From Robinsoniella sp. (GTDB taxonomy: Bacteria > Bacillota > Clostridia > Lachnospirales > Lachnospiraceae): a stretch of DNA of 48,247 nt. The DNA lies in the NCBI GenBank assembly GCA_022788205.1, contig JALEVQ010000001.1, forward strand, positions 1 through 48,247. Direction: 5' to 3'. The translations under genes were made by a program, and so were the position numbers. The notes under the pieces were generated by a model. It saw nothing but the letters and a program-made list of their open reading frames with translations. It ran no database searches and was not told where the DNA came from. Shown here piece after piece: positions 23,378 through 33,303 of this stretch; position 1 is the stretch's first letter; the number at the start of each line of letters is the position of its first letter.

Positions 23378-24094
23378 TCAAACTGTAGATTTCTTCTTTC
23401 TGCGAAAGCGAAAGAATTTTCTCTTTCCTATCTGTTCTTTTGTCGCTGCCGCCATTCCTATTCCTTTTTGGCGAGCGCGAATTGCCGCGTCAAGCTGGCG
23501 GTATCGCTCCTCTTCCCGCTCTTCTTTGATCTGAAGCAGGTATTTCATCTCTTTCTCAACGCTTTCGCTCACCATCTGTGCCAGCTCTTTGTTATTTTCC
23601 TGAAGTGCCTGTTCTAAAATCTGATCCATGATAGCCTGGAACTGGCTGATATGATCCGATGCTGCCGGCGCATTGGGAAACTGCATCACAACCGAAGTGC
23701 CATTTGAAGCTTTCTCCTCACACTCGTCACTGTCCTCACAGTTGCTGTGATTTTCTTCTGACTTGATACGATTTTCATTAGAATTGCCTGCCATGGTCTC
23801 CTCGGAGGCCCTCTGAATCAGTTTCTCTTCCAGATCAATAATGTGATCTGTATTTTTAATACCTTTTTTCATGATTTCTGGCAGAAGCACCTTAATCGCT
23901 TTCAGCTGAAAACCACGTTCTTTTAGTTCTTTAATACTCTGAAAAATCTGAATATTTTCTCCGGTGTAGTATCGATGCCCCAATTCATTTCTGGCAATCG
24001 GAAGCTCCAGCTCTTCCTCCCAGTATCGAAGTACATGTGCTTCCACTTCCACTTTCTTAGCTGCATCAGAAATCATATATCTGGTTTCCTCCAT
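23378..24094 (-). CDS. MerR-type DNA-binding protein with coiled coil and basic tail
   Basis: 238 residues. The first 70 are a MerR-like winged helix: MISDAAKKVEVEAHVLRYWE, then GHRYYTGENIQIFQSIKELK. A variable acidic stretch (about 105-140) leads to a long helix (about 145-215, EQALQENNKELAQ, MKYLLQIKEEREEERYRQLD) that looks like a coiled coil. The protein ends in a strongly basic, Phe-containing tail (KRKFFRFRRKKKSTV). HTH, coiled coil and basic tip is the plan of RacA, which ties the chromosome to the cell pole in Bacillus sporulation. It is also seen in ordinary MerR-like proteins of unknown role. No effector domain is seen. Confidence 0.75.
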   Translation of the reverse strand: MEETRYMISDAAKKVEVEAHVLRYWEEELELPIARNELGHRYYTGENIQIFQSIKELKERGFQLKAIKVLLPEIMKKGIKNTDHIIDLEEKLIQRASEETMAGNSNENRIKSEENHSNCEDSDECEEKASNGTSVVMQFPNAPAASDHISQFQAIMDQILEQALQENNKELAQMVSESVEKEMKYLLQIKEEREEERYRQLDAAIRARQKGIGMAAATKEQIGKRKFFRFRRKKKSTV

Positions 24095-24233
24095 ACTTTG
24101 CCTCCATCAGAAATATTCTTTTATACGCCTTGCCGCGTTACTTTAAGTATATCATATTCATTTTCAAATGCAACGGGTAGCTTTTGTAACAATCTGACGT
24201 CTTTTGTCGGAAATTTCCACTTTTATTATAAAC

Positions 24234-24262
24234 GCCCCGTCTCGGTGGACGGCAGACGGGGC
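24234..24262 (-). terminator. terminator after dnaB, hairpin with conserved loop (copy 2)
   Basis: On the minus strand GCCCCGTCT, loop GCCGTCCACCG, AGACGGGGC, then GTTTATAATAAAA. It begins 12 nt past the dnaB stop. Stem, loop and tail match 8497-8525. The T-T mismatch of that copy is a C-G pair here. Confidence 0.7.
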
Positions 24263-24273
24263 ACTTGGTTTGC

Positions 24274-25602
24274 CTATTTCTGCATGTTCGCAAACTTCGT
24301 ATAGTTCGGCAGCCAGACAAGATTTACTGTTCCGATCGGACCATTTCTCTGTTTTGCAATAATGACTTCTGCCACACCTTTCATGTCAGAATCCTTATTA
24401 TAATAGTCATCTCGATAGAGGAACATCACCACATCGGCATCCTGCTCAATCGCTCCTGACTCACGCAAATCCGAGAGCATTGGTCTGTGCTCTGGTCTCT
24501 GTTCCACTGCACGGCTCAACTGAGAAAGCGCTACCACAGGGACATTTAATTCTCTGGCAAGCTCTTTCAGAGAACGTGAAATATCGGAGATCTCCTGCTG
24601 TCTGGAATCCGTCTTCTTGCTGCCTGTCATCAGCTGCAGGTAGTCGATCATCACGATTCCCAGGTTGTTCTCCAACTTATATCTTCTACATTTGCTCCTC
24701 AGCTCCGCAATCGAGATACCTGGAGTGTCATCGATGATCAGATTCGATTTGCCGATGGTTCCAGCACCTTCAATCAATTTTTCCCAGTCATCGTCCGACA
24801 GGTTTCCGGTACGTATCGACTGGGAATCCACTTTAGATTCCATCGCCAACAGACGGTTGACCAACTGTTCCTTGGACATTTCCAAGCTGAAAATGGCTAC
24901 CGTATTCTTATTGTGAAATGCCATATACTGAGCGATATTCAAAACGAAAGCGGTCTTTCCCATAGAGGGACGGGCCGCAATCAAAATCAGATCAGATGGC
25001 TGAAAGCCAGAAGTTTTATAATCAAGATCGGTAAATCCTGTCGCTATTCCTGTCACAGTGCCTTTGCTGCGCGAGGCTGCCTCAATCCGGTCTAGCGCAT
25101 TTAAGACGATTGTCTTGATGGGCACAAATTCTTCGCTCCCTGTCTGCCGGAGTACCTGGAAAATCTTCTTCTCCGTCGTCTCCATGATATCTTCCACTTT
25201 TTCTGTTCCAAGATAGCAGAGATTAGAGATCTCTTCGTTCACTTTAATCAATTTGCGCAGCGTAGATTTTTCTTTTACAATCTTTGCATAATACCGAACA
25301 TTCGCTGAGGTGGGCACTGCCGTGATCAGATCTTTTACGAATTCCAAGCTGCTAATCTCCGGCGGTACACCTTTTTCTTTCAAGCGATCCTGAAGCGTGA
25401 CCAAATCTACCGGTTTTCCCTCATTGTACAGCTCCACCATAGCTTCAAATACAATTCCATACTGTTGCTGATAAAAATCTTCTCTGCTGATGATTTCCGA
25501 AGCAGCCATAATCGCTTCTTTGTCCACAATCATTGATCCAATAACAGACTGTTCTGCCTCAATGCTATGGGGCATCACCCGTTTTATGAGTGCCTCATCC
25601 AT
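24274..25602 (-). CDS. dnaB: replicative DNA helicase DnaB
   Basis: 442-residue hexameric helicase (DnaC of Bacillus) that unwinds DNA at the fork. The N-terminal domain opens PHSIEAEQSVIGSM. The RecA-like domain has Walker A ARPSMGKTAF and Walker B IVMIDYLQLM. DnaB motifs NVPVVALSQLSRAVEQR and SGAIEQDADVVMFLYR follow. It ends in RNGPIGTVNLVW, as is usual. It is the third gene of a gdpP-rplI-dnaB block (18-nt gap to rplI), an order shared with many Firmicutes. Confidence 0.97.
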   Translation of the reverse strand: MDEALIKRVMPHSIEAEQSVIGSMIVDKEAIMAASEIISREDFYQQQYGIVFEAMVELYNEGKPVDLVTLQDRLKEKGVPPEISSLEFVKDLITAVPTSANVRYYAKIVKEKSTLRKLIKVNEEISNLCYLGTEKVEDIMETTEKKIFQVLRQTGSEEFVPIKTIVLNALDRIEAASRSKGTVTGIATGFTDLDYKTSGFQPSDLILIAARPSMGKTAFVLNIAQYMAFHNKNTVAIFSLEMSKEQLVNRLLAMESKVDSQSIRTGNLSDDDWEKLIEGAGTIGKSNLIIDDTPGISIAELRSKCRRYKLENNLGIVMIDYLQLMTGSKKTDSRQQEISDISRSLKELARELNVPVVALSQLSRAVEQRPEHRPMLSDLRESGAIEQDADVVMFLYRDDYYNKDSDMKGVAEVIIAKQRNGPIGTVNLVWLPNYTKFANMQK

Positions 25603-25620
25603 CGCTTCCTCCTCCTGGAC

Positions 25621-26067
25621 TTACGCCTCTTTTACCATCACCTTCAGCTCTGCTGTTACCTTTGGATGAAGTTTAATCGGGACCGCAGTCGTTCCAAGCG
25701 CTTTGATCGGGTTTGGAAGCTGCATCTTTTTCTTATCAATGTCATAGCCAAGCTGCGCTTTTGCCGCCTCTGCAATTTCCTTGGAGGAGATCGAGCCAAA
25801 TACTTTTCCGCCCTCTCCCACTTTCACAGAGAGTACTACCTTTTTATCTTTCAGTTCCTCAGCAAATGCTTTCGCCTCATCGAGAAGCTCCTGTGCAATC
25901 TTCTCTTCATGTGCTTTTTGAAGTTTCAGATCATTGATGTTCTTCGGTGTCGCCTCCAGAGCCAGTTTTTTCGGAAACAAACTGTTTCTGGCATATCCAT
26001 CGCTCACATTTACAATCTCTCCTTTTTTGCCGAGGGATTTTACATCTTCTGTCAAAATTACTTTCAT
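25621..26067 (-). CDS. rplI: 50S ribosomal protein L9
   Basis: 148 residues. [21 protein letters not shown] and [18 protein letters not shown] are the N-terminal rRNA-binding domain. The central helix follows, then the C-terminal domain with [15 protein letters not shown] and [13 protein letters not shown]. Usual length. It lies 2 nt after gdpP and 18 nt before dnaB. Confidence 0.97.
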   Translation of the reverse strand: MKVILTEDVKSLGKKGEIVNVSDGYARNSLFPKKLALEATPKNINDLKLQKAHEEKIAQELLDEAKAFAEELKDKKVVLSVKVGEGGKVFGSISSKEIAEAAKAQLGYDIDKKKMQLPNPIKALGTTAVPIKLHPKVTAELKVMVKEA

Positions 26068-26069
26068 CT

Positions 26070-28127
26070 CTAAATCGCTCCTTCTTTTATCATCTCTGAG
26101 ATTACTCTCTTGATCTCTTCTTTTGCCTCTTCTGATGTCACGCCATCCAGCTGAGCTCCTGCAATGTTCATGTGACCACCTCCACCCAGCCGTTCCATGA
26201 TAATCTGTACATTCACTTCATCAATCGCACGCGCACTGATGTAGATTCTGTTATTGTATTCTGTAATTACAAAGGAAGCCTTGATTCCAATAATGTTCAG
26301 CAGCTCATTTGCCGCCTGTGCGCCGACAATGGTCGGACTTTCCAGATTTTCACTCGGACAAATACTGATCGCATACGCATTTTCAAATACTTCTGCCATT
26401 CGCACTGCCTCAGCGCGTGCCTTGTAAGACTGCATATCATTACGAAACATCTTTCGCACACGGGTGACATCCGCGCCGCATCGCCTCAGGAATGCTGCCG
26501 CCTCAAATGTTCGAACTCCTGTCTTTGTGACAAAATTATTAGTATCGATGATCATACCGGCATAAATACAGTCTGCCTCAGTGGCTTTCAATTTTATTCC
26601 ATCCGCAAAATACTGCAGAACCTCTGCAACCATCTCACACGCAGAAGATGCATACGGCTCAATATAAGACAGAACGGCATTCTGTATCACATCACTGCTC
26701 TGTCTATGATGGTCCAGCACGACGATCGTCTTTGTCTGGCGCAGAAGCTGTTCGCACTCTGTCATTTTCGGACGATTTGTATCTACCACCACTACCACCG
26801 AATTCTCAGACACCAATTCCATCGCTTCTTCATGGTTCACAAACATATCCTCATCATAATCCTTGTTGTTGATAAACATGTTAACCCATGGTCGGATCGA
26901 TGCTGTGATATCTCCGAGCACAATGTGTGCTTTTTTATCCATCAATTTTGCTGCGCGGTAAATCCCGACCGAAGCTCCGAACGAGTCGATATCTGTATTT
27001 TTATGACCCATCACAACCACGTTCTCTTTGCTTCCGATAAACTCTCTGAGTGCCTGTGCTTTCACACGCGCCTTCACACGCGTACTTTTTTCTACCTGCT
27101 GTGATTTTCCTCCGTAATAGGAAATTTGATCATTTTCCTTGATCACTGCCTGGTCACCGCCGCGTCCAAGCGCCAGCTCAATCGCCACTCTCGCAAATTC
27201 ATAATTTTGGAGATAGCTGTTGCCATTCAGACCAATTCCAATGCTCAGTGTCACCTTCATCTCATTTCCGATATTGACCGTCTTGACTTCCTCAAGAAGA
27301 GAAAAGCGATTCTGTTCCAGCTCATGCAGACGCTTCTGCTGAAAAATCACAAAATACTTATCTTTCTCCAGCTTCTTTACAATACCGTCCATATTTGTCA
27401 TATATTTATTGATTTTTCGCTCAATCAATGCAGCCATCAGGGATCTTCGCCCCTCATCGATGCTCTCAAGTGCCTCATCATAATTGTCAATGTAGATCAA
27501 GCCCGCCACCAGTCTCTGTTCCTGGTTCTCTCTGATATAGCGGTGAATTTCTGTCTTATCAAACAGATAGACCGCAATCATAGCGTTCTTCCCACGCGGT
27601 ATGTCAACGATCTGGATGTCTTCCATCATAGTCTCCATCGAAATCCACTGCATTCTCGCAGCGAAATCCGCTTCCCCTATCTGGATCTCCACCTCTTTCT
27701 CCTCATCTTTTTTCGGAAGTACATTCCGATTGATATGAGGAATCAGAGCCACGATGTTTCTGCGATAACTCGCATCTTTCCCGACAACCTTCCCAAACGC
27801 CTCATTCATCCAGAGCATATTTCCGTCTACATCCAGAATAGCATACGGAATCACAAACTCCTGAAGGATTGACTTCTGAACCTGCGCATACTGCGCCGCA
27901 AAGGAAGTCATCTCTTTTAAAATCCTAGGCTTATAATACCGATGAATTGCCCAAGCACCTAAGCCGCAAATCACGATAAATACAGAAACTATCATCCCTG
28001 CCGTTGTGTCAGTCATATAGACCAAGACATTCATAACCGCCAGCAGAATCATCATATACCATGCCCACTGCAGGTATCCCTTCAATGTTCCGCCATAGTT
28101 CACCTTCGGCCTTCCATTCTTTTTCAT
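26070..28127 (-). CDS. gdpP: c-di-AMP phosphodiesterase GdpP (DHH/DHHA1 with PAS and degenerate GGDEF)
   Basis: 685 residues. Two membrane helices (about 17-65), a PAS-like domain (about 85-200), a degenerate GGDEF (GGDQA in place of the active motif, with YIDNYDEAL at its start) and the DHH domain. The last shows [25 protein letters not shown] and the DHHA1 signature [12 protein letters not shown]. It cleaves c-di-AMP to pApA, which affects osmolyte uptake and cell-wall stress. Upstream, a strong terminator (28323-28351) separates it from rpsR, so it probably has its own promoter between 28140 and 28320. I could not pick one with confidence. Confidence 0.95.
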   Translation of the reverse strand: MKKNGRPKVNYGGTLKGYLQWAWYMMILLAVMNVLVYMTDTTAGMIVSVFIVICGLGAWAIHRYYKPRILKEMTSFAAQYAQVQKSILQEFVIPYAILDVDGNMLWMNEAFGKVVGKDASYRRNIVALIPHINRNVLPKKDEEKEVEIQIGEADFAARMQWISMETMMEDIQIVDIPRGKNAMIAVYLFDKTEIHRYIRENQEQRLVAGLIYIDNYDEALESIDEGRRSLMAALIERKINKYMTNMDGIVKKLEKDKYFVIFQQKRLHELEQNRFSLLEEVKTVNIGNEMKVTLSIGIGLNGNSYLQNYEFARVAIELALGRGGDQAVIKENDQISYYGGKSQQVEKSTRVKARVKAQALREFIGSKENVVVMGHKNTDIDSFGASVGIYRAAKLMDKKAHIVLGDITASIRPWVNMFINNKDYDEDMFVNHEEAMELVSENSVVVVVDTNRPKMTECEQLLRQTKTIVVLDHHRQSSDVIQNAVLSYIEPYASSACEMVAEVLQYFADGIKLKATEADCIYAGMIIDTNNFVTKTGVRTFEAAAFLRRCGADVTRVRKMFRNDMQSYKARAEAVRMAEVFENAYAISICPSENLESPTIVGAQAANELLNIIGIKASFVITEYNNRIYISARAIDEVNVQIIMERLGGGGHMNIAGAQLDGVTSEEAKEEIKRVISEMIKEGAI

Positions 28128-28322
28128 GTTTGTACCTCTTGTTGATTTTACATTTCCTTTACCTCAAAGCCCCTTTCCCATTACTTTATCATATTTTCTC
28201 CAATCTTTCCAGTCTTTTATACACTCCGCCTCACGCACTCCTTTATGAAAACCGCTATTTTTTCAGATATTTTTATCTATCCGATTATTTTATTTGAATT
28301 TTTTCTTTTGTCTCACTAAAAA

Positions 28323-28351
28323 AACCGATCCAGAATGACTCTGGATCGGTT
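28323..28351 (-). terminator. strong terminator after rpsR
   Basis: AACCGATCCAGA (28323-28334), loop ATGAC, TCTGGATCGGTT (28340-28351), and a run of seven T on the minus strand. Perfect 12-bp stem. Confidence 0.9.
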
Positions 28352-28362
28352 CTTTATTCTGA

Positions 28363-28626
28363 TTAATCCTGAACGTATGGCATTAAAGCGATATGTCTTG
28401 CTCTCTTGATTGCAACTGTCAGAGCTCTCTGATGTTTTGCACAGTTTCCTGTGATTCTTCTTGGAAGGATTTTTCCTCTCTCAGATACATATCTCTTTAA
28501 TTTATTTACATCTTTGTAATCGATCTCGTTATTCTCTTTTCCACAGAATACACAAACTTTTTTTCTTCTGCGTCCGCCTCTTCTCTTCATTGGAGAATCT
28601 GCTTTTTCGTTTTTATTGTAAGCCAT
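28363..28626 (-). CDS. rpsR: 30S ribosomal protein S18
   Basis: 87 residues. [18 protein letters not shown] is a Cys-bearing zinc-type S18 N-terminus, and [37 protein letters not shown] is the conserved core. It is the last gene of rpsF-ssb-rpsR and is followed by a strong terminator. Confidence 0.97.
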   Translation of the reverse strand: MAYNKNEKADSPMKRRGGRRRKKVCVFCGKENNEIDYKDVNKLKRYVSERGKILPRRITGNCAKHQRALTVAIKRARHIALMPYVQD

Positions 28627-28651
28627 GTCAATAACCTCCTTTTACCAAACT

Positions 28652-29113
28652 CTAGTTAAATGGCAACTCTTCATCGATGCCATCCGGAATATTCATAAAG
28701 CCATCCCCGATAGACGCTGAGCTTGGTGTTGGTCTTGAAGCAGGCTGCTGATGCTGCACAGTTCCTTCATATCCTGAATTGGAGGCTGCTGCCGCTTTAC
28801 TCTCCGCGAATTCCTGTTCTTCCACCACGATATCTGTTGTGTAGACCTTCTGTCCATCACGATTTGTGTAACTTCCAGTCTGGATTCTTCCCGTTATTGC
28901 GATTTTTGTTCCCTGGCGCAAATACTTTTCTGCGAACTCTGCGTTTCTTCCGAATGCAACACATCCAATGAAATCGGCTGTCGCTTCACCTTCCCTGCGG
29001 AATCTTCTGTCGACTGCCAATGTGTATCTGGCTACTGCCATGGAATTATCTCCCGCGGAATAACGGATATCAGGATCTCTTGTCAAGCGTCCCATTAAAA
29101 TGACTTTGTTCAT
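28652..29113 (-). CDS. ssb: single-stranded DNA-binding protein
   Basis: 153 residues. The OB fold is seen in MNKVILMGRLTRDPDIRYS, RYTLAVDRRF, FIGCVAFGRNAEFAEKYLRQG and TGRIQTGSYTNRDGQKVYTT. A Gln/Pro/Ser-rich linker precedes the acidic tip DGIDEELPFN, which binds partner proteins. Placed between rpsF and rpsR as usual. Confidence 0.96.
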   Translation of the reverse strand: MNKVILMGRLTRDPDIRYSAGDNSMAVARYTLAVDRRFRREGEATADFIGCVAFGRNAEFAEKYLRQGTKIAITGRIQTGSYTNRDGQKVYTTDIVVEEQEFAESKAAAASNSGYEGTVQHQQPASRPTPSSASIGDGFMNIPDGIDEELPFN

Positions 29114-29132
29114 ATAATCTCCTCTTTTCTAT

Positions 29133-29420
29133 CTATGCATCCTGTCTAACGCATAAATATCTGATTACATTTTCCATAATGCGTACACGTCTCTCGATTT
29201 CCGCTGGGCATGTGGAATCAGCTTCGAACTGGATGAAGTAGTAATATCCTTCTCTCATTTTCTGAATTTCATAAGCGAGTTTTCTCTTACCCCAATCATC
29301 TACATTGGTTACAGTACCACCAAAACGAGTGATATATCCTTTTACTTTTTCGATGGTTGCTACTCTCTCTTCGTCTTCAATTTTTGCGTTAACAACTACG
29401 GCTAATTCATACTTATTCAT
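29133..29420 (-). CDS. rpsF: 30S ribosomal protein S6
   Basis: 95 residues. MNKYELAVVVNAKIEDEERV, then GGTVTNVDDWGKRKLAYEI, EGYYYFIQFEAD and a short end. It is the first gene of rpsF-ssb-rpsR. AGGAGG lies 9 nt before the ATG. A TG-A-TATACT extended -10 on the minus strand near 29484-29492 is a likely promoter. I could not identify an S6:S18 leader motif with confidence. Confidence 0.96.
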   Translation of the reverse strand: MNKYELAVVVNAKIEDEERVATIEKVKGYITRFGGTVTNVDDWGKRKLAYEIQKMREGYYYFIQFEADSTCPAEIERRVRIMENVIRYLCVRQDA

Positions 29421-29507
29421 GTTATTTGCACCTCCTCATGGACTTCTGGCTCCCCTTTGCGCTGAGGAACAAGGGTTAATAATAGTATATCACGGTTTTT
29501 TATGATA

Positions 29508-29708
29508 TCATAAATTCCCTTGATTTTCAAGCTTTTTTTTGATTTCTTTCGTGTTTTTTTCCACCAATTTTCTTGGAATCATAATCTGATGTCCGCATCC
29601 CATACACTTTAACCGAAAGTCTGCTCCGACACGCAAAATCTCCCATTCACTGTTTCCACAAGGATGTTGTTTTTTCAGCCTCACAATATCTCCAACCTGG
29701 TATTCCAT
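29508..29708 (-). CDS. DUF951 family protein
   Basis: 66 residues from the chosen ATG. YQVGDIVRLKKQHPCGNSEW, GADFRLKCMGCGHQIMIPR is the full DUF951 pattern, with a CMGC pair and an upstream Cys that could bind zinc. Function unknown. Often found near rpsF and ssb in Firmicutes, as here. AAGGTGG lies 11 nt before the ATG. A GTG at 29723 is an alternative start but lacks a site. It follows the sirtuin gene at 17 nt. Confidence 0.88.
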   Translation of the reverse strand: MEYQVGDIVRLKKQHPCGNSEWEILRVGADFRLKCMGCGHQIMIPRKLVEKNTKEIKKKLENQGNL

Positions 29709-29725
29709 ATCGTCTCTTTCCACCT

Positions 29726-30451
29726 TTATCTCACTTTTATCTGTCTTAAAATTTCGCCGATACTGCCCTGAATGACGAGATCTGCATTGCGGTCCTGAGA
29801 AGTCGCTGATTTGTTGATCAGCACAAGTCTTTTTCCCTGATAATAATGAATCAGTCCTGCTGCCGGATATACCACAAGTGATGTTCCCCCGATGATCAGC
29901 ATATCCGCATGTCCGATCTCATAGATCGACTCTCCCATGATATCATCGTTGAGACATTCTTCATATAAGACAACATCTGGCTTTAAAACTCCTCCGCACT
30001 TTTCACATTTCGGAATCCCCACGCTCTCTTTCATATAGTGCGCATCATATTGTGCACCGCATTTCTGACAAAAATTTCTGTGAACACTTCCATGGAGTTC
30101 CAAAACTTTCTTGCTTCCTGCCATCTGATGGAGTCCATCGATGTTCTGTGTTACGACCGCTGACAGCTTTCCCGCCGCCTCCAGCTCGGCAAGCTTTTTG
30201 TGCGCATCGTTGGGCTTAGCGTCGAGACAGAGCATTTTATCGCGGTAGAAGCGGTAAAATTCTTCTGTATGGCGCACAAAAAACGTGTGACTCAGGATTG
30301 TCTCAGGCGGATAATCGTATTTCTGATGGTATAATCCGTCCACACTGCGGAAATCAGGGATTCCGCTCTCCGTAGAAACTCCCGCGCCTCCAAAAAATAC
30401 AATTCTCTTGCTCTCATCCACCAATTTCTGAAGCTTTTCAATCTGATCCAT
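29726..30451 (-). CDS. cobB: NAD-dependent protein deacylase (sirtuin)
   Basis: 241 residues from the chosen ATG. FFGGAGVSTESGIPDFRS binds NAD, QNIDGLHQMAG (102-112) and His120 in LELHGSVH form the active site, and Cys128/131/149/152 (CQKCG, CEKCGG) hold zinc. GGTSLVVYPAAGL is the late NAD contact. It removes acetyl or other acyl groups from lysines. The start was set at 30451 because AAGGGGG lies 7 nt upstream. The frame is open for 14 further codons. Confidence 0.95.
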   Translation of the reverse strand: MDQIEKLQKLVDESKRIVFFGGAGVSTESGIPDFRSVDGLYHQKYDYPPETILSHTFFVRHTEEFYRFYRDKMLCLDAKPNDAHKKLAELEAAGKLSAVVTQNIDGLHQMAGSKKVLELHGSVHRNFCQKCGAQYDAHYMKESVGIPKCEKCGGVLKPDVVLYEECLNDDIMGESIYEIGHADMLIIGGTSLVVYPAAGLIHYYQGKRLVLINKSATSQDRNADLVIQGSIGEILRQIKVR

Positions 30452-30523
30452 AAAAATACCCCCTTTATAAAACGGACACCTCATCCGCCTCACTGTTCTC
30501 TACTTTCAATCGCCTTCAAAAAA

Positions 30524-30559
30524 TGCTGCAAAACCCGGCTATTCGGTCATTTTGCAGCA
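30524..30559 (-). terminator. terminator after the sortase gene
   Basis: TGCTGCAAAA (30524-30533) pairs with TTTTGCAGCA (30550-30559). T-runs flank both sides, so it could work in either direction. A close relative is at 37102-37143. Confidence 0.75.
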
Positions 30560-30610
30560 CTTTTTTCTGTCTCTTTCACGCGACAATTATCCTGCGTCTG
30601 CACAGGCGTC

Positions 30611-31708
30611 TTACTTCTCTGTTTCTGTACTTGTCGTCTTTACCTTGTCCGGATCCACAACCTGGTACGCTCTCACCAGTTTTCCCTGGACAACAAATCG
30701 TACATCGGAGCTCGCCGTACAGGTAGATAGCGTCACAATCTTATCGCTCGCTGTCACCTTCGTATCTGTCTTGATGATGGAATTCTCCTTCATCGTCTCC
30801 AAGTAGTCCTCAAAATCGCGGTCTGACTCGAACTGTCTTTGGTAAGTCTTGCTGATCGCTCCTACTTCCACGCATGAGAAAATCTCATATTTGTAATACA
30901 GATCTGGCGTGTAAATCCAGAAATATTTGCTTTCCTCATACGTCTCTTCTTTGTAAAAGAGATTTAATTTTCCAAACATAGATCCGTTCTTCATGTTATG
31001 TCCATAGATAACGCTGTTCGTCTCTGTGAAATTCGGCTTTGTATCACAATCCAGAAAAATAGATCCTGCAATGTTATCGGTCTTTTTGAATGTGTGACTC
31101 AGATAGTACGCATTGTCTTCTGTCTGTGTGATCGGATAATTGATGGAATCAATCGCCTCGACGTACAGCCATCCAATGATCTCCGGATTAATTTTCTGGA
31201 GTTCTTCAAAGTCCACACGTTTCTTGACCTTTGCGATCTTTCCGAGAATTTTAACATTTCCGTTTTCATCCTCTGTGATCACAGCTGTTTCCTTCTCTGT
31301 CTCGGTTGTTGGATCTGTCGTCTGCTCCGTCATCGGCTGCGTTGTGTTCTCACCGATCTGCGTTGTCTCCGGATCATGCATGACGGCTTGTGCCTCTTCC
31401 TCATCGCTGTCTATGATATCTCCGATAATCACGGTGCCAAACTCATCCGTGCTCGTCTCGTCCATATCAATCTCTTCTTCTGTATCTTTGACCGTCTGTT
31501 TCTCCGTATCTGCCGCCACACTGGTATTGTTCGCCACATCTACGTACTGTTCCAGATCTTTGTATTCATCGGTACCCTGCTTATACTCCAGATAGATCGT
31601 AATCAACTGATATCCTGAATAGCAAAAAACACAGAGTGCAGCAACTAAAACTACACTTCGAATAACGCTTCCAACAGTAACCTTCCCTTTTTTCTTATTT
31701 TTAGCCAT
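30611..31708 (-). CDS. srtB: class B-like sortase with long acidic stalk
   Basis: 365 residues from the chosen ATG. Signal anchor about 12-38, then a Thr/Glu/Asp-rich stalk of about 110 residues (TTDPTTETEKE), then the sortase barrel from about residue 165. Catalytic residues by motif are His237 (YGHNM), Cys330 (TLSTCT) and Arg337 (VRFVVQGK). Sortases link surface proteins to the wall or to each other. No sorting-signal substrate is encoded in this window. AGGAGG lies 6 nt before the ATG at 31708. The unusually long stalk would hold the enzyme well away from the membrane. Confidence 0.9.
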   Translation of the reverse strand: MAKNKKKGKVTVGSVIRSVVLVAALCVFCYSGYQLITIYLEYKQGTDEYKDLEQYVDVANNTSVAADTEKQTVKDTEEEIDMDETSTDEFGTVIIGDIIDSDEEEAQAVMHDPETTQIGENTTQPMTEQTTDPTTETEKETAVITEDENGNVKILGKIAKVKKRVDFEELQKINPEIIGWLYVEAIDSINYPITQTEDNAYYLSHTFKKTDNIAGSIFLDCDTKPNFTETNSVIYGHNMKNGSMFGKLNLFYKEETYEESKYFWIYTPDLYYKYEIFSCVEVGAISKTYQRQFESDRDFEDYLETMKENSIIKTDTKVTASDKIVTLSTCTASSDVRFVVQGKLVRAYQVVDPDKVKTTSTETEK

Positions 31709-31833
31709 TGACATCCTCCTCCGCATGTTCGCTTTTCTACTCACTGCTTCTATCGGCTTTTCTTCCCCTCGCCGTCTAAATTTTCACTGCAATGTCACTT
31801 TGCTCTCCCCTGTAAACTGCTGCGCATTGCAAC

Positions 31834-33225
31834 TTATAATTCACAGTTGCCTACTGTTCTCGGGAATGGGAGAACATCTCTGATATTTCCCATACCTGTC
31901 AGGTACATCACGCAGCGCTCAAATCCAAGTCCAAATCCTGCATGTCTTGTAGAGCCGTATTTTCTCAGATCCAGATAGAATCCATAGTCTTCTTCCTTCA
32001 TTCCCAGCTCCTGCATACGGTTTTTCAGTTTCTCATAGTCGTCCTCTCTCTGGCTTCCTCCAATAATCTCCCCGATGCCAGGTACAAGGCAGTCCATCGC
32101 TGCGACAGTCTTTCCATCCTCATTCAGTTTCATATAGAATGCTTTGATTTCCTTTGGATAATCTGTCACAAAGACAGGACGTTTGTACACTTCCTCTGTC
32201 AGATATCGCTCGTGCTCTGTCTGCAGATCGGTTCCCCAGCTTACCTTGTATTCAAATTTATCATTGTTCTTCTGAAGAATTTCTACTGCCTCTGTGTAAG
32301 TTACACGGGCAAATTCAGAGTTCACCACATGGTTCAGGCGCTCAAGCAGTCCTTTATCCACAAAAGAGTTAAAGAAATTCATCTCCTCCGGAGCGTTCTC
32401 CAGCACATAACGGATCACATACTTCAGCATATCCTCAGCCAGAATCATATCATCCTGCAAATCTGCAAACGCAATTTCAGGCTCGATCATCCAGAATTCT
32501 GCCGCATGGCGTGTAGTATTGGAATTCTCTGCGCGGAAGGTTGGTCCAAAGGTGTAAATGTTGCGGAATGCCTGAGCAAACGTCTCACCGTTTAACTGAC
32601 CGCTCACCGTCAGGTTTGTCGATTTTCCAAAGAAATCTTTGCTGAAATCGATCTTGCCATCCTCGGTTCTTGGAAGATTGTTTAAATCCATCGTTGTGAC
32701 CTGGAACATTTCCCCTGCACCTTCACAGTCGCTTCCTGTGATCAGTGGGGTGTGTACATACACAAAATCTCTTTCCTGGAAAAATTTGTGGATCGCATAT
32801 GCGATCAGGGAACGGACACGGAACACTGCCTGGAACGTGTTCGTTCTTGGTCTTAAGTGAGAGATCGTTCTTAAATATTCCAGACTGTGACGTTTCTTTT
32901 GAAGCGGATAGTCCGGTGTGGAAGCTCCCTCCACTGTCACCTCAGTTGCCTGAATCTCAAACGGCTGTTTCGCCTGCGGAGTGGCAACCAATGTTCCCTT
33001 CACAATCACAGCTGCTCCGACATTCTGCTTGGAAATCTGTGCAAAGTTTTCCATCGTATCATGGTACACGATCTGGAGTGTCTCAAAATACGTTCCATCG
33101 TGCAGAACGAGAAAGCCGAAAGTCTTGGAATCACGGATACTTCTCACCCAGCCTCCCACTGTGATTTCGTGATCTATATACTTTTCTCTGTTGCGGTAAA
33201 TCTCTCTGACTGTTATTAAATCCAT
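31834..33225 (-). CDS. asnS: asparaginyl-tRNA synthetase
   Basis: 463-residue class IIb synthetase. The N-terminal OB anticodon domain has [20 protein letters not shown]. Motif 1 is in [16 protein letters not shown], motif 2 in [20 protein letters not shown] and motif 3 in [40 protein letters not shown] marks the Asn rather than the Asp enzyme. AAAGGAG precedes the ATG. No T-box is visible in the 78-nt gap upstream. It follows the 822-residue unknown gene in the same direction. Confidence 0.97.
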   Translation of the reverse strand: MDLITVREIYRNREKYIDHEITVGGWVRSIRDSKTFGFLVLHDGTYFETLQIVYHDTMENFAQISKQNVGAAVIVKGTLVATPQAKQPFEIQATEVTVEGASTPDYPLQKKRHSLEYLRTISHLRPRTNTFQAVFRVRSLIAYAIHKFFQERDFVYVHTPLITGSDCEGAGEMFQVTTMDLNNLPRTEDGKIDFSKDFFGKSTNLTVSGQLNGETFAQAFRNIYTFGPTFRAENSNTTRHAAEFWMIEPEIAFADLQDDMILAEDMLKYVIRYVLENAPEEMNFFNSFVDKGLLERLNHVVNSEFARVTYTEAVEILQKNNDKFEYKVSWGTDLQTEHERYLTEEVYKRPVFVTDYPKEIKAFYMKLNEDGKTVAAMDCLVPGIGEIIGGSQREDDYEKLKNRMQELGMKEEDYGFYLDLRKYGSTRHAGFGLGFERCVMYLTGMGNIRDVLPFPRTVGNCEL

Positions 33226-33303
33226 TGTCTTCTAGCTCCTTTGCGTTTCAATTTTTCTTTTTTATACAGTATAGCCCATTCCATTCACTGACGCAAGCGC
33301 AAA

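Noticed and set aside
26172-27872. Long plus-strand frames (310 and 248 codons) opposite gdpP
   Set aside because: They are antisense shadows. gdpP has all its motifs in the other strand, and these frames are His/Cys/Leu-rich without sites.
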